From the NCBI GenBank assembly GCA_947561395.2, contig OX387188.1:41039942-41103941 (forward strand): a stretch of 64,000 nt of DNA. The letters are read 5' to 3'. A program made the translations under genes and the position numbers. Positions 32,827 through 45,754 of the stretch are shown here, in pieces; within the stretch, counting starts at the first letter, position 1; the number at the start of each line of letters is the position of its first letter. Source of the DNA: Buxus sempervirens. Taxonomy: Eukaryota; Streptophyta; Magnoliopsida; Buxales; Buxaceae. The notes under the pieces are model-generated. The model did no database searches. It was not told the DNA's origin and was given only the letters and a program-made list of their open reading frames with translations.

Positions 32827-34638
32827 TTAGGAACTTGAATGCCTAATTCGTACGCCTATCCTAATATATGGCAACCGAGAGATTATCCCATCTACCCGGC
32901 TTCAACTCTATCGCTAATCGCAACAGGCGTAGCTCGGTTCATTAGGAAAAATTAATTCCTAGCTAGTACATTCTTGCCGTACGCGCAAAGCCTCTTGGTC
33001 CAGTGGTCTCTCTCATTGGACCAGATAAATTACGACTTACGAGCCTCCCTCCTTCGGACCCCACAATTAGGCGATTTAAAACTTTTGGGTTTTTGCAGTG
33101 TTTTTGCCAAATTAAATACGTTATTACTAGCCAAAAACAACCGCTTAAGCATTTAGGGGTGGCTATAAACCGCCGCCAATAGTGTCAATCGGTAAACCAA
33201 TATGTCTTTCCCCTCCAAAGCTGACATTATTAGCGGGATATTCGTTTTTGAACGTAGAGGCGTAGAAGAGTATATAGTGTGGATCCTATTTCCCAAACAA
33301 TATTAGTGGTGCATCTTTTCCCGAAAGAATAAAATTGTATATAGTGTGCATCCTTTCTTCACAAACAATTAATGATATTGGTGTATCTTTTTCTGAAAGT
33401 ATAGGCATAGAGGTGTACATAATGTGTATCTTATACCCATTTAAGTGCTTATGGCATGTAAATTAGTATGCCCCAAATCGCCTATGACTATGCAATTTAC
33501 TTGAAAAATGTTATTAAGAGCCTCTTTAAGAGAAAAAAATTAGTGCATCTTACACGCAAAAAAGAAAAATGCGTCTAACATGTAAAATTGATGTACTCTT
33601 TTGGGATACCATATAAGGGGGAAATTACGTATTTTCGAAGTGTGTAGCATCTTGTCATTTGAAGAAAGGTTTAGATTTTCTGAGAGAACAATTTCAGTGC
33701 GTAGAAAAACCTATTTTTTTCGTCTTTGTTCTTTTGTGAAATAACTTCATCTTGTACAAGAAATTAGTTCTTTCAACATATCTTAAATTTCCAAACAAAC
33801 TCTATCAAACTCCTTAATACAAGATATCCATCTACACCTACCTCTTCGATTGGCTGTCTTTGTTACAAGACTAAAATATATCACGAGAGAGAGGAGCGAT
33901 ATAACCATACCCAATCTAAATCAATCAGTCGGGTAAAGGCCCTGCAGATTAATCAAGTAGAAATGGACTTGACTATATAAGACAAAATATTTCATGAATA
34001 ATCGATTCTATTATGAGACCGAGGTCATTCAGATGTTTAGAACTCCTAAAGTTTAGATTAAAGAATACATTAGTCTCTAGGTAGAAACTTTATTTGCTAC
34101 TGGTTAGCAAGACCCAGTGAATCAACTAACCGCACTGTTGTTCTTAAAACAGGGAAAACAGATGGGGGGTGATCGCGTTCAATTTGAGTCAGTGGCTTCG
34201 GTTGCCTTGAATCTTATATGATATTCATATTATCAACTGCTGTTGTTTTTCTACATAAATTAAAGAACCTGAAGCTTTTTGTACTGTAAATATTCTTTGC
34301 ACATGACCCCACAAAAATCTAATCCCTCCCCATCATCCCTACCTAATACAACTCCAGAACCTGCTCGTAACAGTTTTGGCACCCGCTTATTCCTGCCTGA
34401 GGAATCAGATCAAACTTCCAGAAAAGCAGAATTCTCACTTGGGTAGGGTTCATCTGTCTCTGACTATCCTCCCCTGCACCATCCTCGCCTCAAAAAGAAA
34501 AGGAGAAAGAAATAATGAATGAATTGAAAGAGGCAGATGGATGGCTCCATCTATCCTCCACAGATATATGATATTGGATGCTATGGCTGCAAAACTTGTG
34601 TGTTCTACGTTTTCTTATTTTCCACGAGAGACGATTTA
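32827..34638. other. Spacer and GT31 3' region, unit 1
   Basis: No gene recognised. 33225-33450 holds imperfect ~80-bp repeats with TAGTGTGNATCCT, ACAAACAAT and GTGTATCTTTTTC-like words. 34270-34638 is probably the GT31 3' UTR on the minus strand. Unit 2 counterpart: 45755-47566. Confidence 0.45.
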
Positions 34639-35537
34639 TCATCTCATATTGCAACACTGGGGTCTTCCCAGCTGCTGCAACTTATCCCACATGCACATTT
34701 TAAGCACCTTATTTTTGCACCCTTGGAGTTGCTGAAAATGAAAACCCTAGCAGAAGTCAAACCCCGAGGGGACAAAAAGTTGACTTTTTGATTAAGTGAT
34801 ATTTGGCCACCTTGCTTTATATCATTGGATAGAGAATCTCGACACGATTCCAACGCAACTGAGTTTGCAGGAATCGGAGTCCGGATTAAGGTTCTGCGGG
34901 CGGTCAAACTTGGGCGAAGCCAAAAGTTGACTTTCTGCTAAAATCCGATCCAGAGGCCTTGCTTTATATCATTGGATAAAGAATCTCGACACGATTCCAG
35001 CGCAACTGAGTTTGCAGGAATCGGAGTCCGGATGAAGGTTCTGCGGGGCGGTCAAATTTGGGCGAAGCCAAAAGTTGACTTTCTGGTAAAATCCGATCCG
35101 GAGGCCTACCCCTAGGTCATGGGATAGAGGGCTCCGATACGATTCTAACGCCACTGAGTTTGCCCAGATCGGAGCCCGGGTGAAGAAAATATGAGCTGGC
35201 GAAGTTCCCGAGCAGCAAAACCGGCGAACTGCGCACGTGGCAAAAAGCTGCACACGTGGCGAGTTGCGCAGGAAAATATCTCGGGGATCAAATCCGTAAA
35301 TATCCAAACATTCAAAATATCCCAGGGACCAATCTGAAAGTATCTGAAAATATCTAAATAAAATAATATTAAACCTAAATATCCCAGGGACCATATCCTA
35401 ATTTTCAGATTTTTAAAACAAACGGGCGGCTGCATTAATGGGTTTTTAATCATTTGGTCGCTCAAGCGGGCGTGGCAGGGGGTATGCGCTCACCTTGAGC
35501 TGGGCGCCAAGGTGAGCGGCACCCCATTTCCCTTGCC

Positions 35538-35545
35538 TATATAAG
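35538..35545 (+). promoter_or_regulatory. TATA box of LTR C (also 48466-48473)
   Basis: TATATAAG within a GC-rich context, placed as the TATA of LTR D. Probably the former retroelement promoter. It points toward the GT31 gene's antisense direction. Confidence 0.55.
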
Positions 35546-36279
35546 CCGCGAGAGTCTTCATTGCAGGAGGTTGGCTGATTTCGGGGTTGGACGATTTTTG
35601 GAAAAAAGCTAAGTGTTCGGCATTTTTGCTTGGCAGCTCTCGGGTTGGAGGTTTCTGGGTGTCGGCTACCTTTGCTCGAGCCTTCTTCCTCACTCCCCAT
35701 TGCTCAAAACCCTCTCGGCATACCTCTCCTGGCCTCCACCCTCTGACAGAAACCCCTCCGACCCCATTCCCTCTCTTCCTCTTCTTCCTCATCAAACCCG
35801 AAGGAGGTAAACCCTGAGGAGATCTTGCTGTGGGCGTGGAGAGGTGTTGCTCCGGTGGCTGCACAAGGAGGCTCCACCCACGTCGGATAGGTGTTGAAAC
35901 ATCCAGGTAATGTTCCCGACGAACTCCTGTACAAAATAAATAAGTTCATTGCGATATCCTGTTTTCCAGCATTTTTGTTTGTCACCGCTATTACTTGTCT
36001 GATTGATTCGAAGGGGGAGCATGTTCCCCCATGAGTTCTCCCTCTCTGTTGTATCCCATAAAGCCCCCAGTCCCCTTCCTTGCATGTTCTGTTAGTGTTT
36101 AGGTGTTCGGATTTGCAGGTTTGTAAGGAGGTTTGATTTTCATAAAAATGTGTTTAGATTAAATCCAAAACTAGTTGGGAAGTGTTCTGAGCATGTTAGG
36201 AGGCTAGTGGAACAGTTACAGACCAAAAAAAATCGGCCAGAGATGGAGATCTCAAAAAAACAGAGAGTTGAAAATTGCA

Positions 36280-36540
36280 GTGACTTGCCGCCCATCTGGC
36301 GCCCACCTGGCGCTCACCTAGGAGGTGGGCGCCCCTTTCATCTCACTTCCCGCCGAGCTGGCGCCCACCTGGCGCTCAGCTCGCGTCCACCAAAAAAACA
36401 GGTGAAATTCTGGCGCCCTTCTCGCGCCCATCTCGCGCTCACCTCCCGCCCAGCTCGCGCTCACCTGGTATCGGGTGAGTGCAAGGTCAAAATTTCGCCC
36501 GGATTCTGGCGCCCACCTGGCGCTCACTTCAGGAGGTGAG
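36280..36540 (+). repeat. GC-rich GGCGCYCACCT word array in LTR C (also 49208-49468)
   Basis: About 15 variants of (T/C)GGCGCCCACCT, CTCGCGCTCACC and CCCGCCCAGCT, some in inverted order (AGGTGGGCGCC). It makes long open frames on both strands that are not genes. Confidence 0.8.
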
Positions 36541-37577
36541 CCCCGGGTACCTCCCCTTGGACCCAGCACAATGAGCCAATTTTTTCTTGATAAAGTGTCA
36601 ATCTTGTGTATTTTCTTATGTGATTATTGCTGAATGTGAATGATATTTCCGAACCAAACCGGATAAACCAAAAGGGTTTCTGGGTTACCCGGAAACCCGA
36701 CATGGGACTTGGACTCTCGGTCCAACTTGGTTTCCAGTGGGCCTTCCAACAGGGCCCACCTAGCCCAACCAATTCATTTTGCTTAACTAAGATAATAAGA
36801 GATTTGAGTGGGCCAGACCATTTGAGGCCCACCCAAGCCCTAATTGGGCCATGCCTGATTAAAGTAGGATGTGGTTTGGCCGAGACCACGGGTAGGGCCT
36901 ATCGGGCCCACTAAGCCCATGAACCCGACCAACTTAGGGTTTCCAAACCCTAATTCAGGAAGCCTTGGGCTTTCAAGCCCAAGCCCAGGTAAAGGGCCCC
37001 AAGCCCAGTACTTGGCCCGTTTTTGGCATAGATAAGAAAGATAAAATCAAAATCACTTGGCAACCAATTGGGGGGCCCACTCAAGGGCCCACAAGGCAAT
37101 CCCGGCCCACTTTTTGGCATGAAATCCACTTAACTAAATCAACTTGAACTCCAAAAGAAAATCAATTCAAATTGAACCAAAGTCCAAAGGGCCATACTTG
37201 GCCCACCAGGGGATACCGTGGGCCTTCCAACGGGGCCCACCCAACCAGGTTCAGATCATCTTAATTAAAAAGATAAAATCAAGTAAAGGGACCCACACCA
37301 CTTTGGCGGTCCCGCCAGACTTAATCAAAATTGCATGCTGGACTAGGAATCGGGTGAGCGAGAGACCAAAGTTGACTCAAACCAGGGAAACCTATGGGAC
37401 CCGTCACTTGACGGGGTGGACTGGGGTGTCTACGGACTTCCCCAGACCGCAACCGAGCCCCTACTTAGAATCTCAAAGCCGCAGACCAAAAGCCTTAGAA
37501 GAAGAACTTAGGCATCCAGGTGTCTGCCTGCACCCCATCAGGCAGTGGCGACTCCAACCAAAACCCGAGGCACGCGT

Positions 37578-40500
37578 TGTAAAACCCCGATTTTTCACCT
37601 AATAAATAAATAAATAATAAATAAAAGAAAATATGAGTTAAGTCCTAGTTAAAATAAAAAGTGAAGATTTAGAGAATAATTAATTCAAATAAGTTCTAAG
37701 TTGAAGGTAAAGAAAGAATTTTAATGAAATTAGCCTAAAAGAATAAAAAGGGTATTTTGGTAATTTCCAGAAAAGGGTAATTAGTAAATAGATCATCAAA
37801 TAATAATGAGAATTAGAAAATAGAAGAAAACAAATTATTTTGACAAGTTAGAAATTAAAAGAAATTAATAAAAGCCTAAAATAGGGAAAAAGGGTAATTA
37901 GGAGATTTCACGTCTTAATTTGGAGAAAATAAGGTTTTAGGTGATAATAATGTTTAATTAACTATTTTGCACGAAAATAGTTTATTTTCATGAGTTTAGA
38001 TAATAGGAAACTTAATTAGTATTATTTAAGTAGAAAAATAGAAGGTGGAGAAAAAGTAGGAATTAAATTAGAAAGGATTAGACATTAACTAGACCATGGT
38101 TGGGTTAGCCCAAATTAAACTAGCCAATTAGGGTTTGTTTAGGATTTCTAAAGCTTAGTATAAATAGGAGGCTAAGGTTAGAAGAGAGGGGATTTTCGTG
38201 GGTTTCTTATGGAGAGAAAAGAGGGAGAGAAAGGAAGGAGGTCTCTAATGGAGGTGTCTGACCAGCCACCATCAAAATGCGATCGGGGAAAATCCGCACG
38301 GTGGATCGCCTCCAAATTTGGAGGTTTTGTTCGTGACTGATAAAAATACATTATGAACGGTGGAGATTTGAATTGGAAGAGTCTAGCTTGGTGCGGTTGG
38401 GAGCAACATTCTGGTCCAGAATTAGAAGGTGTAATGGAAGAAGGATTTAGCGTATAAGGCAAGTAGTAACCCTTGGAAAACGTGAGGAATTGCATGATTT
38501 GGTTTTCTGTGATTTCATATGGTTGAATGGATTAGTCGAAACAGTATTTACATGGAATCAAATTGTTTATATTTTAGGGTTTTGTGTTCTTGAAGAATTT
38601 GCTAAAGTAAGGAAGAAACTTGGTTTGATTATGAAATAAATTATAGGATGGTATTTAATTAATAAGAATTGATCTAGAAGGCTTTAGGAATGTTTTAGAA
38701 TGTTATTAGATCAATTTAGACCAAGAAAACATAAAGCAAAAGCATAAGAATCCGAAATTGTAAAATCTGGAAAATTCTATTAAAAATTGCACGAGCGCCC
38801 AGGATCGCCTAGGATCGCCCAGCCCTGTAGAGGTAGGCGGTCTAAGTAAAATTTGTAGATTTTGGGGATTTTGTAATTCGAATAAATACTCAATAATTCT
38901 TATGATTAGTTAAGCATGTTAGCATCTTTATAAGGACCTAATTAAGCTATAAAAATTATATAATTAATTGGGAAAGATTAAGCAATAAATAGAAGGTTAT
39001 AATGAAAGGATTGTTATAAAAGAGTCAAAGGGTAAGGATATTGCTAGAAATAATACTACTGAAATTTATAGCTTACAAACATCTTTTAAACTTCATTCTA
39101 GGTCTGTAGAACATGCTGGAAAAATAAAATACAGAAAATTCAAATAGAAACTAGCTTAGGTGCTAAGGTAGGAAATTGGATTCTAATAAAGGGATTAAGA
39201 AGGAAAAGTTCAAGCATGATTTGATTTACTTTATTTTGAGCTTTAAATAGGAATATTGGCTACTGGAATTGCATAAACTCAGATTTTATCGGATTTATGA
39301 TACTTGAGTTTTATTTTGAATATAATTGGAAGAATTGCATATGTTATTCTGAAAATGCCTATAATTGGATTTGTTATGATTGAATCATGATTTTCACATG
39401 GAATGGAATACTTTGGTATGGATTGGTATGTGGTATGATATTGTTCTCTTTAATTTTACGGTTGGGTGATACGGCTTCTGTGGTAGAGTTTGATACTATC
39501 TTTTACGGCAGAGATGGGTAATCCTCTGTGTAGAGATGTGTAATCCTTTACGGGTAAAAGTGTGTATGCCTCCTACATTAGCGTGTCCTCCCGTATGTGG
39601 TTTTATCGTGGTTTGTGTCAGTGGGCTTAGCTGTATATGGATCCATAGTTTTGGCTGGTTAGCTAAGTGGTATTTAGTTTGGATTGATTTACTCCTATAT
39701 TGCGAACGCGCTTCCCTTTGCAAGTTAGTTTGCTCTGGGAGGGTCCTATGTCTGGAGGGACACCCCGGTGAGCCGCTGGTGATTCCCTGTACATGTGGAT
39801 AAGCGACCACACTCCATGTATTGATTCTGGTGCTGCATGCTGGTGGTACGTCCAACTCTGCGGGGTTCGTGCGCAATAAGTCGGTGACTACGGCTCTTGC
39901 CTAAGCTGCGCTGCATGGGGCTTGAGTATCATCAAGTAGCACTGCCCCTAAGCCGCACGGTGGAACAGCATTTAGTAGAGTGTCATCTCAAATACTTATC
40001 ATCTTTGTGAGTCCTGCAATGGCACGTGTTTTATCTCTTTTGTCGGTTTTACCTCGTTAACATCAAGAGACTGGTATTTATACATGATCGTCTGTTTTAT
40101 CGCTTTATTTGGAATTGCCATGAATAACTTGGATTCTCGTCTTATCGTTGATTAATCGAATACCTCATGACTATTTGCTTATATTGGACTGTTTCAAATT
40201 GCATGCACCTGCTACTTGCTGAGATGTAAATCTCACTCCGTTTTCCCCTATATTTTTCAGGTTGCTTGGAGAGATCGCGAAGATGGGGTTTTAATTTGAT
40301 GGGTAGAATTATAATTGGTATTAATGTCACATGTTGATTAGATAAACTTAATTGTAAATTGAATTGAATATATTGATTAAAGAATTGCTTATTTTATTTG
40401 GCCACCATAACTCTGATGTAATTGATTTATAAATTTTAAAATTATTGTGAATCTTGGTGTGTATCTGACCCAGCTTCGTGGTAACACCTCGAGTTTGATT

Positions 40501-40585
40501 GTTGAATCGGACTTGGGTTGTTACAGTAGCGAACCGGGTTCGGGTTGGGTGCCGGTTTGCACTGACCCGGGTTCGAGGCGTTACA
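37578..40585 (+). mobile_element. Solo LTR A (unit 1), nested in LTR C
   Basis: 3008 bp, TGTAAAACCC...GGCGTTACA, perfect TSD CGCGT at 37573-37577 and 40586-40590. TATAAATAGG at 38159-38168 is a likely promoter. The 3' portion shares blocks with LTR B (GAGTCCTGC, CTGCTTGCTG.GAT, CTCA.T.CGTTTT, TTTCAG), so A and B are related families. End sequences and LTR size resemble plant chromovirus (Tekay/Del-type) LTRs; this is inference. No coding domain. Confidence 0.88.
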
Positions 40586-42079
40586 CGCGTCGTTACGCGT
40601 GCGCCTCGTCGTGCGACCGAAATCGGGTGCGCACACACATCATCTGCCTTGGAGACTGGTAATGTGCTGCGTAATAGTCTTCAATGCATCCAAAATGGCA
40701 GAACTTAAAGCTGTGTCCATACTCCACAGGCCTTGAGCTATTGAACTGCTCCACCCACATTCCCATGCTCACATCTTCCATCTTGAACAACTGCATTGTA
40801 AGGAACAGTCCAAATATTCATTCAAGATTTCCAACATGGACTGAATCAACATGTGTGTGTATGCATGACAGAGAGAGAGTACAAATGACTGAGCACCAGC
40901 AGATTATCCAACTTACTCTTAGCTTGTGTTTCTCAAACTGCGATACAACAAAGTATGCAATGTCAGATGAGATAACGTAACCCGGCCCATTTGCATCGGG
41001 TGGATACTCTTCTTCTGGCCACTCCTAGAAAACCCAAAAAGGGCAGAAGGAAATTAATAATCATCTCAAGACAAAAAATTCTTTTTGGAGGTAAACAAAG
41101 AGAATGTTTTCCAATTATAAAGAGAATTGACAGTTGCATATACAAAGAGAATTGACAGTTGCATATATAAAGAGAATGTTGAATCATTTAAAAATTTTAA
41201 TCAGGCAACGATTTTGTCATATATACAATTATAATTGACAAAACTACATTATATGCATGATCCTAGATCAATCATGTTATTGTGAATTGATATTATTACC
41301 CTACCAGCCAAAAGAATGTCAGGGTCACATACCACCTCATGTTGTTTTTCATTAACAATTCCTCTAAATATTCCATGGAAATGTAAGTGCATCAACTCAG
41401 AAATTCCAACTTCACCAATTTAGTAGAAAGCTTCACTAGAAAGGTGGAGACTACAAAAGTGGCAGCATAATTGCATGAACAAGGAAATATATAGTCACCT
41501 CAATTGAAGAGAAGTCAGTTTCAATAATTTTTAAGTAATATTTTTAATCTGGTAAGGAACTCTTGTGACAGTGGCTAAGCAATGAAGAATACTGAGACCA
41601 GAGAACAATTAAAAATATTTATAATGGGGATGAGATAATTCCTTTTCTTTATGACTGATGAAAATCTTCTCAGAGAAGATACTAAGACAGGAAAGAGAGT
41701 GTTTCCTTCCGCTACTTGAAAAATAGAACTTTTCTGCCAACGAGATCGAACACAGATAAATATAGTAAACAATTTCCAAAACAATAATAATTAATCGCAA
41801 TGCAACATTACACGTGAGAAGGAAGGGAATTATGACAATAAGAATTAGATCCAAGTTAAGCCCTAAAATCCACAGTAGGTGAGTTATGAACAGTCAAGAA
41901 CCTGAAGCACAAATAAGTGAACAAGTCTTTTAAGGGGCAGCAGAAATTGTCAAAACAATACCTCATAAGTCACTGCCCATTTGCCATATCGCAGGGCCTG
42001 CGGTAGAAGTTTATGTTTCCCACATACAGGCTCCTATCAGCAGGAATTTTCTTAACTTCCTTTATCACTGCCTCCACTC

Positions 42080-43160
42080 TAGGGATGCTTATTGGGCTAT
42101 GCCGGGCTGGGGGTGCCTGGGCCGTGGCCCATTTAGGCACGGCCCGTCAGGGCACACGTCCCGACGGGCCATGGCATGCGGGTGGCCCGGGCCCGCGTCT
42201 AAGCGGGTCGGCTTGCTATGGCATGACAGGTTGGCCCGCAATTGGCTAGCTCTCTTTTCCCCTCAAAAAGTGGGTTTTAACCATTTTTTTGCCCTTTTTA
42301 TCTCCCCAACAACTATATAACAACCATATTGGGGGGATGGTTGTAATTGACTATTAAAAGACCTTTTCTACCCTTCAAACTGCTAAATAACAGTAATATT
42401 GGAGGGTAGATGTGGTAAAAAGCCAGTTTTGGATTTTTATAAATAGGCTTACCCTTTCCCACTTCAAACCACACCTCTTTTACAATCTCTTACTCTCTTC
42501 TTCTACAATCTCTTTAGCCTATCAAGAAATAGTTGCTTTGCTTAAATTGTTCAAGCATCAGAAGTGGGAAATTGGACTCTGCAAAGTTCAAGCTTCATTC
42601 TAAAGAGGTATTCTTCTATTTAATTTTCCGATTTTAAAATTAGTATATATATATATATATATATATATAAGTAATTCTCTCATTCTACCTTTCTTATTAT
42701 TTTAAAGCCTAGTATCGTGGGTGAATATTGTACAACTAAGTGCATCTCTAGAAAAGTTCTGTCACAGAGGACGCAATAATTGCCTTAAGGAAAGTGGATT
42801 TTAAGTGGGACTGTTTGTGACCCCTCCACTTACCTGAGAATTTTCGTGGTGCATTTTTGCATACTTATTCCTTACTTTACTATAGGTAGTGTATCACCAA
42901 AAATTTATTATTATATTATTTATTAAGAAATTTTTTTTTCCAAAATTTGATAATGGACCCCAGGCATCCTATGTTCTTTAACACTGAGGAAAGAGAATTT
43001 CTTAGACTCTATTCTGACCCAACTTTTCTGATGATGTGACCTAATCCCCATATGGTGACCCTCCCATCCAAGATCACGAAACTGAGTTGCCTTCCCAAAA
43101 GATGGGATCATCTTCCCTACCAGCTAGGAGCACTAAGAGGAGTAGAACCTCCAGTGTTTG
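42080..43160 (+). mobile_element. hAT transposon, left part (unit 1)
   Basis: Left end TAGGGATGCTTATTGGG with GGCCCGGGCCCGC subterminal sequence, after the 8-bp flank CTCCACTC (42072-42079). A leader with CT-rich sequence (42470-42600), an (AT)n tract at 42647-42669, and the start of the transposase reading (PYGDPPIQDHETELPSQKMG at about 43049) precede the LTR B insertion. In unit 1 the element has no right half; unit 2 joins it. Confidence 0.85.
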
Positions 43161-43597
43161 TGTAAAACCCGGAATTTTTAAGGAATTTTAATTTAGGGTG
43201 AATAGGAGATTAAAGGATTTAAAAACGAGATTAAGGGATTTAATGAGATTAATTAAATTAAACTTTAAAAGACTTGATTGCTAGTCCGGTTAGGGGTGGT
43301 TTACTTGAAGTTAACAAGCTAAATTGATTTCGGTTCGGTTCACTTGTATAGTAAAAAAAAAAATTGTTAGGTGATTGAGACCGGTTTAGTTGATTTAGGT
43401 GTAACTTGAATTTATTTGGTTTAATTGGGCAAATTGGTCTGATTCAATTGCGTTCAGTTTAGTGAATCTGGTTTATGTGTAAAAAGGGAATTTAATTGGT
43501 TTAATTAGGTTAGTTGGGTTTAAGTGGTTTATTTAAATAGGTCGGTTCATTTCTAGTAGCCCGGCTTAATGAGTCATTGGTTTAACCGGTTTAATAG

Positions 43598-43636
<39 letters not shown>

Positions 43637-45754
43637 CAGGATTAAGAACCGAAAGTGTTCTATTTTTCACTTTGTCCGTGGAAGAGGAAAAAGGGGCGCA
43701 GAGGAGAAGACGAAGGGTGAAGAAGCCTTGGCGATTTCAATTAGATCAGATCAGATTGGAGTTCTCGGCTAATCTGAATTCGAAGTTCAGGTTAGAATCA
43801 TCTAACTTAAGAGCAAATTGTAGAATTTGAATCTGAATGGGATTAAAGGATTAGATCGGATGAAAACTAATCTGAGGATGGTCGAAGTTCAGATCAGTGT
43901 TGAGAGTGGGAAATTGAAGTGCAAAAGTCAGAAGCTTGCTGGTCAATTGAAGGTTTGACAAATTGAAATCGGTAGTTAGAAGTAAGTAGCTTTTATTTTC
44001 TCCTCTTGTTTTTTTCGTTTTTAGAAGATGAGCTGATTTATTTTATGTTGGAATCTTATGGTTAGTCTCAAATTTCAAGCTTAAATTTCAGTTTGATATA
44101 GTCTGGAGTGATTGCAATTGTTTTTAGATTATTTGGAAGCAAGGCAAACCTTTGAAAATGATAAAAGCAAGGGCTGAAATGAGGAAAATCGTGACTGGTT
44201 GGCTGTGCGGGAGGAAGAAGAAGGGTTTTGAAAAATAACTACAATTTGGTGCAAAAATGATAACGTAATTAAACATTGATGTATTATTTTAGAAAATAAT
44301 TACATTTTAGTGTAACACGTTTACTGTATTAATACATTAGTTCACCGAACCTAAATAATTACTATTTAGTTTAGATTTTAGTTAGATTCAACAAATAGTT
44401 CAAACCCCAAATAAATAATTACATTTTAGTTATATTTTGAAAGAAAAATAAAAATTCAAGGAAAAAGTGTTTAAAAATGGATTTTTAGATTTGTAACTTA
44501 ATTTAAAAATAAGATATTGACAATTTAATAATAGTAAAGAGAAAAGAAATAGTTAAGATGCAATCTGACATATTGCACGAAAAGGATTTTTAAGAAGGTG
44601 ATCAAAGAATTTTGGGAAGGTAGTAGTTGAGAACAATACTTTTATTTCTAATTTGACTCTTAAAGGGGTTTTATGGAAGTTAATGGAAAGAATGTATAAA
44701 GTAAATATAAATGAAAATTTTGGTTATCGGAGGGTGTGCCAAGCTTTTAGAGAACTACAAATATTAATACTATTTTGTTGGGGCGAGAGAAAGCTTACTT
44801 GAACAAATTAAAATCAAATTAGAATAAGAAGGAATGGAGAAAATACAATTTAACTATAGAGAAACCTTTTATAAAATGTAATTGTTAATTAGGTTGGGAA
44901 AGAGTCTGTGATTAACAAGGGAATTGTAGGGAGTTTAATTTGGAATTGGAAAGACACTAAGAAAAAATATTTGTAAAACTTGATATTTGGATAAGTAATG
45001 TTTGTAAATTTCTGATCTTGTGGATACGGTGGAACCTTGATTATTATCATTGGATTTTAACCTCAGTTTAGATGAGATTGTCGTGATTATGGAATCTTTA
45101 CATGGAACTGGTTTTATGCGGATTTTTCAGAAAGAGGATTTAAATTGATTTTGAATGATTGGGTTTTGGCTTGGAATTGGTTTTCCTCCATGTACTTGGA
45201 GATACGGTTTGTGATGCTCATGTACTTGGGTAGTTGTGATACCTCCGTGTATCTCAGAGACGCCCCGTGTACCTCGGAATGTTGTTACCTCCGTGTATCT
45301 CGGGGATGCCCCGTGTAGCTCGGGATGATATGATTGAGATTGAGATGAGTTGTGCTTACTGGATTTCTCCGTTGGTTTTGGTTTTAGAGTCTAGTGGGCA
45401 TAGCTCGATATGGATCCATGTTAGGAGCTAGATAGTGGAAAGGATTGTTCTTTGCTAATCTTAACACTTTGTTCACGCACGCGTTTCCATCGTGTATCTC
45501 GATGAGGCCCTCACTGTATCTGGTTGGCTGCGGCTATGATAGGATAGTACATGCCAACCCATTACTGTACCTGGATGGGTTCTCCCGCAATAAGTCGATG
45601 ACCGTGTAGCTCGGCTTCGCTCATAAGCCGAGAGGTGGCATAGTGAGCTCGGTCTTACACTGGTTAAAGGTAGTCTTATTTCATGAGTCCTGCGGTGACT
45701 CATCAATTATTATTTCCATGATACAAACCTCTTTGTTTTACTGTATTATTCTTG
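43161..45754 (+). mobile_element. Solo LTR B, 3'-truncated by duplication junction (unit 1)
   Basis: Starts TGTAAAACCC after GTTTG (43156-43160). It is cut at 45754 where unit 2 begins, and the intact copy is 56089-59099. Contains (AT)n at 43600-43629 and a small array of CTCCGTGTATCTCGG-type words at 45240-45330. Confidence 0.92.

Larger units (their letters stand above)
34699..40635 (+). mobile_element. Solo LTR C (unit 1), inserted in last GT31 exon
   Basis: Starts TTTAAGCACC (first G of TG mutated) and ends GGTGCGCACA. Perfect 5-bp TSD CACAT at 34694-34698 and 40636-40640. Same family as LTRs D and E. Three tandem ~150-bp modules (about 34795-35190) share CACGATTCCAACGCAACTGA. A hairpin is at 35487-35518, a TATA box at 35538, a GC-rich array at 36280-36540, GGGCCCAC-rich sequence at 36720-37250, and GTGGCGACTCC at about 37546. 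Length without nested LTR A is about 2.92 kb. The many open frames here lack any recognisable domain. Confidence 0.88.
34639..42079 (-). pseudogene. GT31 beta-1,3-galactosyltransferase, unit 1 copy (3' half)
   Basis: Last three exons of a plant galactosyltransferase on the minus strand. Exon at 42079-41962 (EAVIKEVKKIPADRSLYVGN, then INFYRR). Exon at 41024-40917 ([20 protein letters not shown], then [14 protein letters not shown]). Last exon at 40790-40636 plus 34698-34639 ([38 protein letters not shown], then [17 protein letters not shown] and stop). GT and AG borders are present at each exon. The last exon is split by LTR C, and the first is cut by the hAT. One base is missing at about 41994 (the CCC.TGCGATATGG spot), shifting the frame between FYRRP and the expected RYGKWAVTYE. 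The family makes beta-1,3-galactose links on arabinogalactan proteins or N-glycans in the Golgi. Confidence 0.9.
32827..45754 (+). repeat. 12.93 kb tandem duplication, unit 1
   Basis: 12,928 bp, repeated head-to-tail as unit 2. It contains unknown spacer, the 3' half of the GT31 gene, LTR C with nested LTR A, the left part of the hAT, and most of LTR B. Every open frame recurs at an offset of 12928 (12934 after the AT repeat). Confidence 0.97.

Noticed and set aside
35446-36569. Many ORFs of 65-129 aa on both strands in LTR C (and in unit 2)
   Set aside because: Low-stop GC-rich LTR sequence gives overlapping frames on both strands; no domain is recognisable.
37546-37556. GTGGCGACTCC as a retroelement primer binding site following an LTR end
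   Set aside because: In all three family members it lies 80-110 bp inside the terminus defined by the target duplications, so it is an internal LTR motif in these copies; a primer-site role stays unproven.
37144-37602. 152-aa ORF in LTR C
   Set aside because: Crosses the LTR A insertion border and is full of GGGCCCA-derived residues; chance frame.
39496-39876. 126-aa minus ORF and overlapping plus ORF in LTR A
   Set aside because: Inside a solo LTR, on both strands, no family motif.
43569-43772. ORF with IYIYIY run
   Set aside because: Translation of an AT microsatellite.
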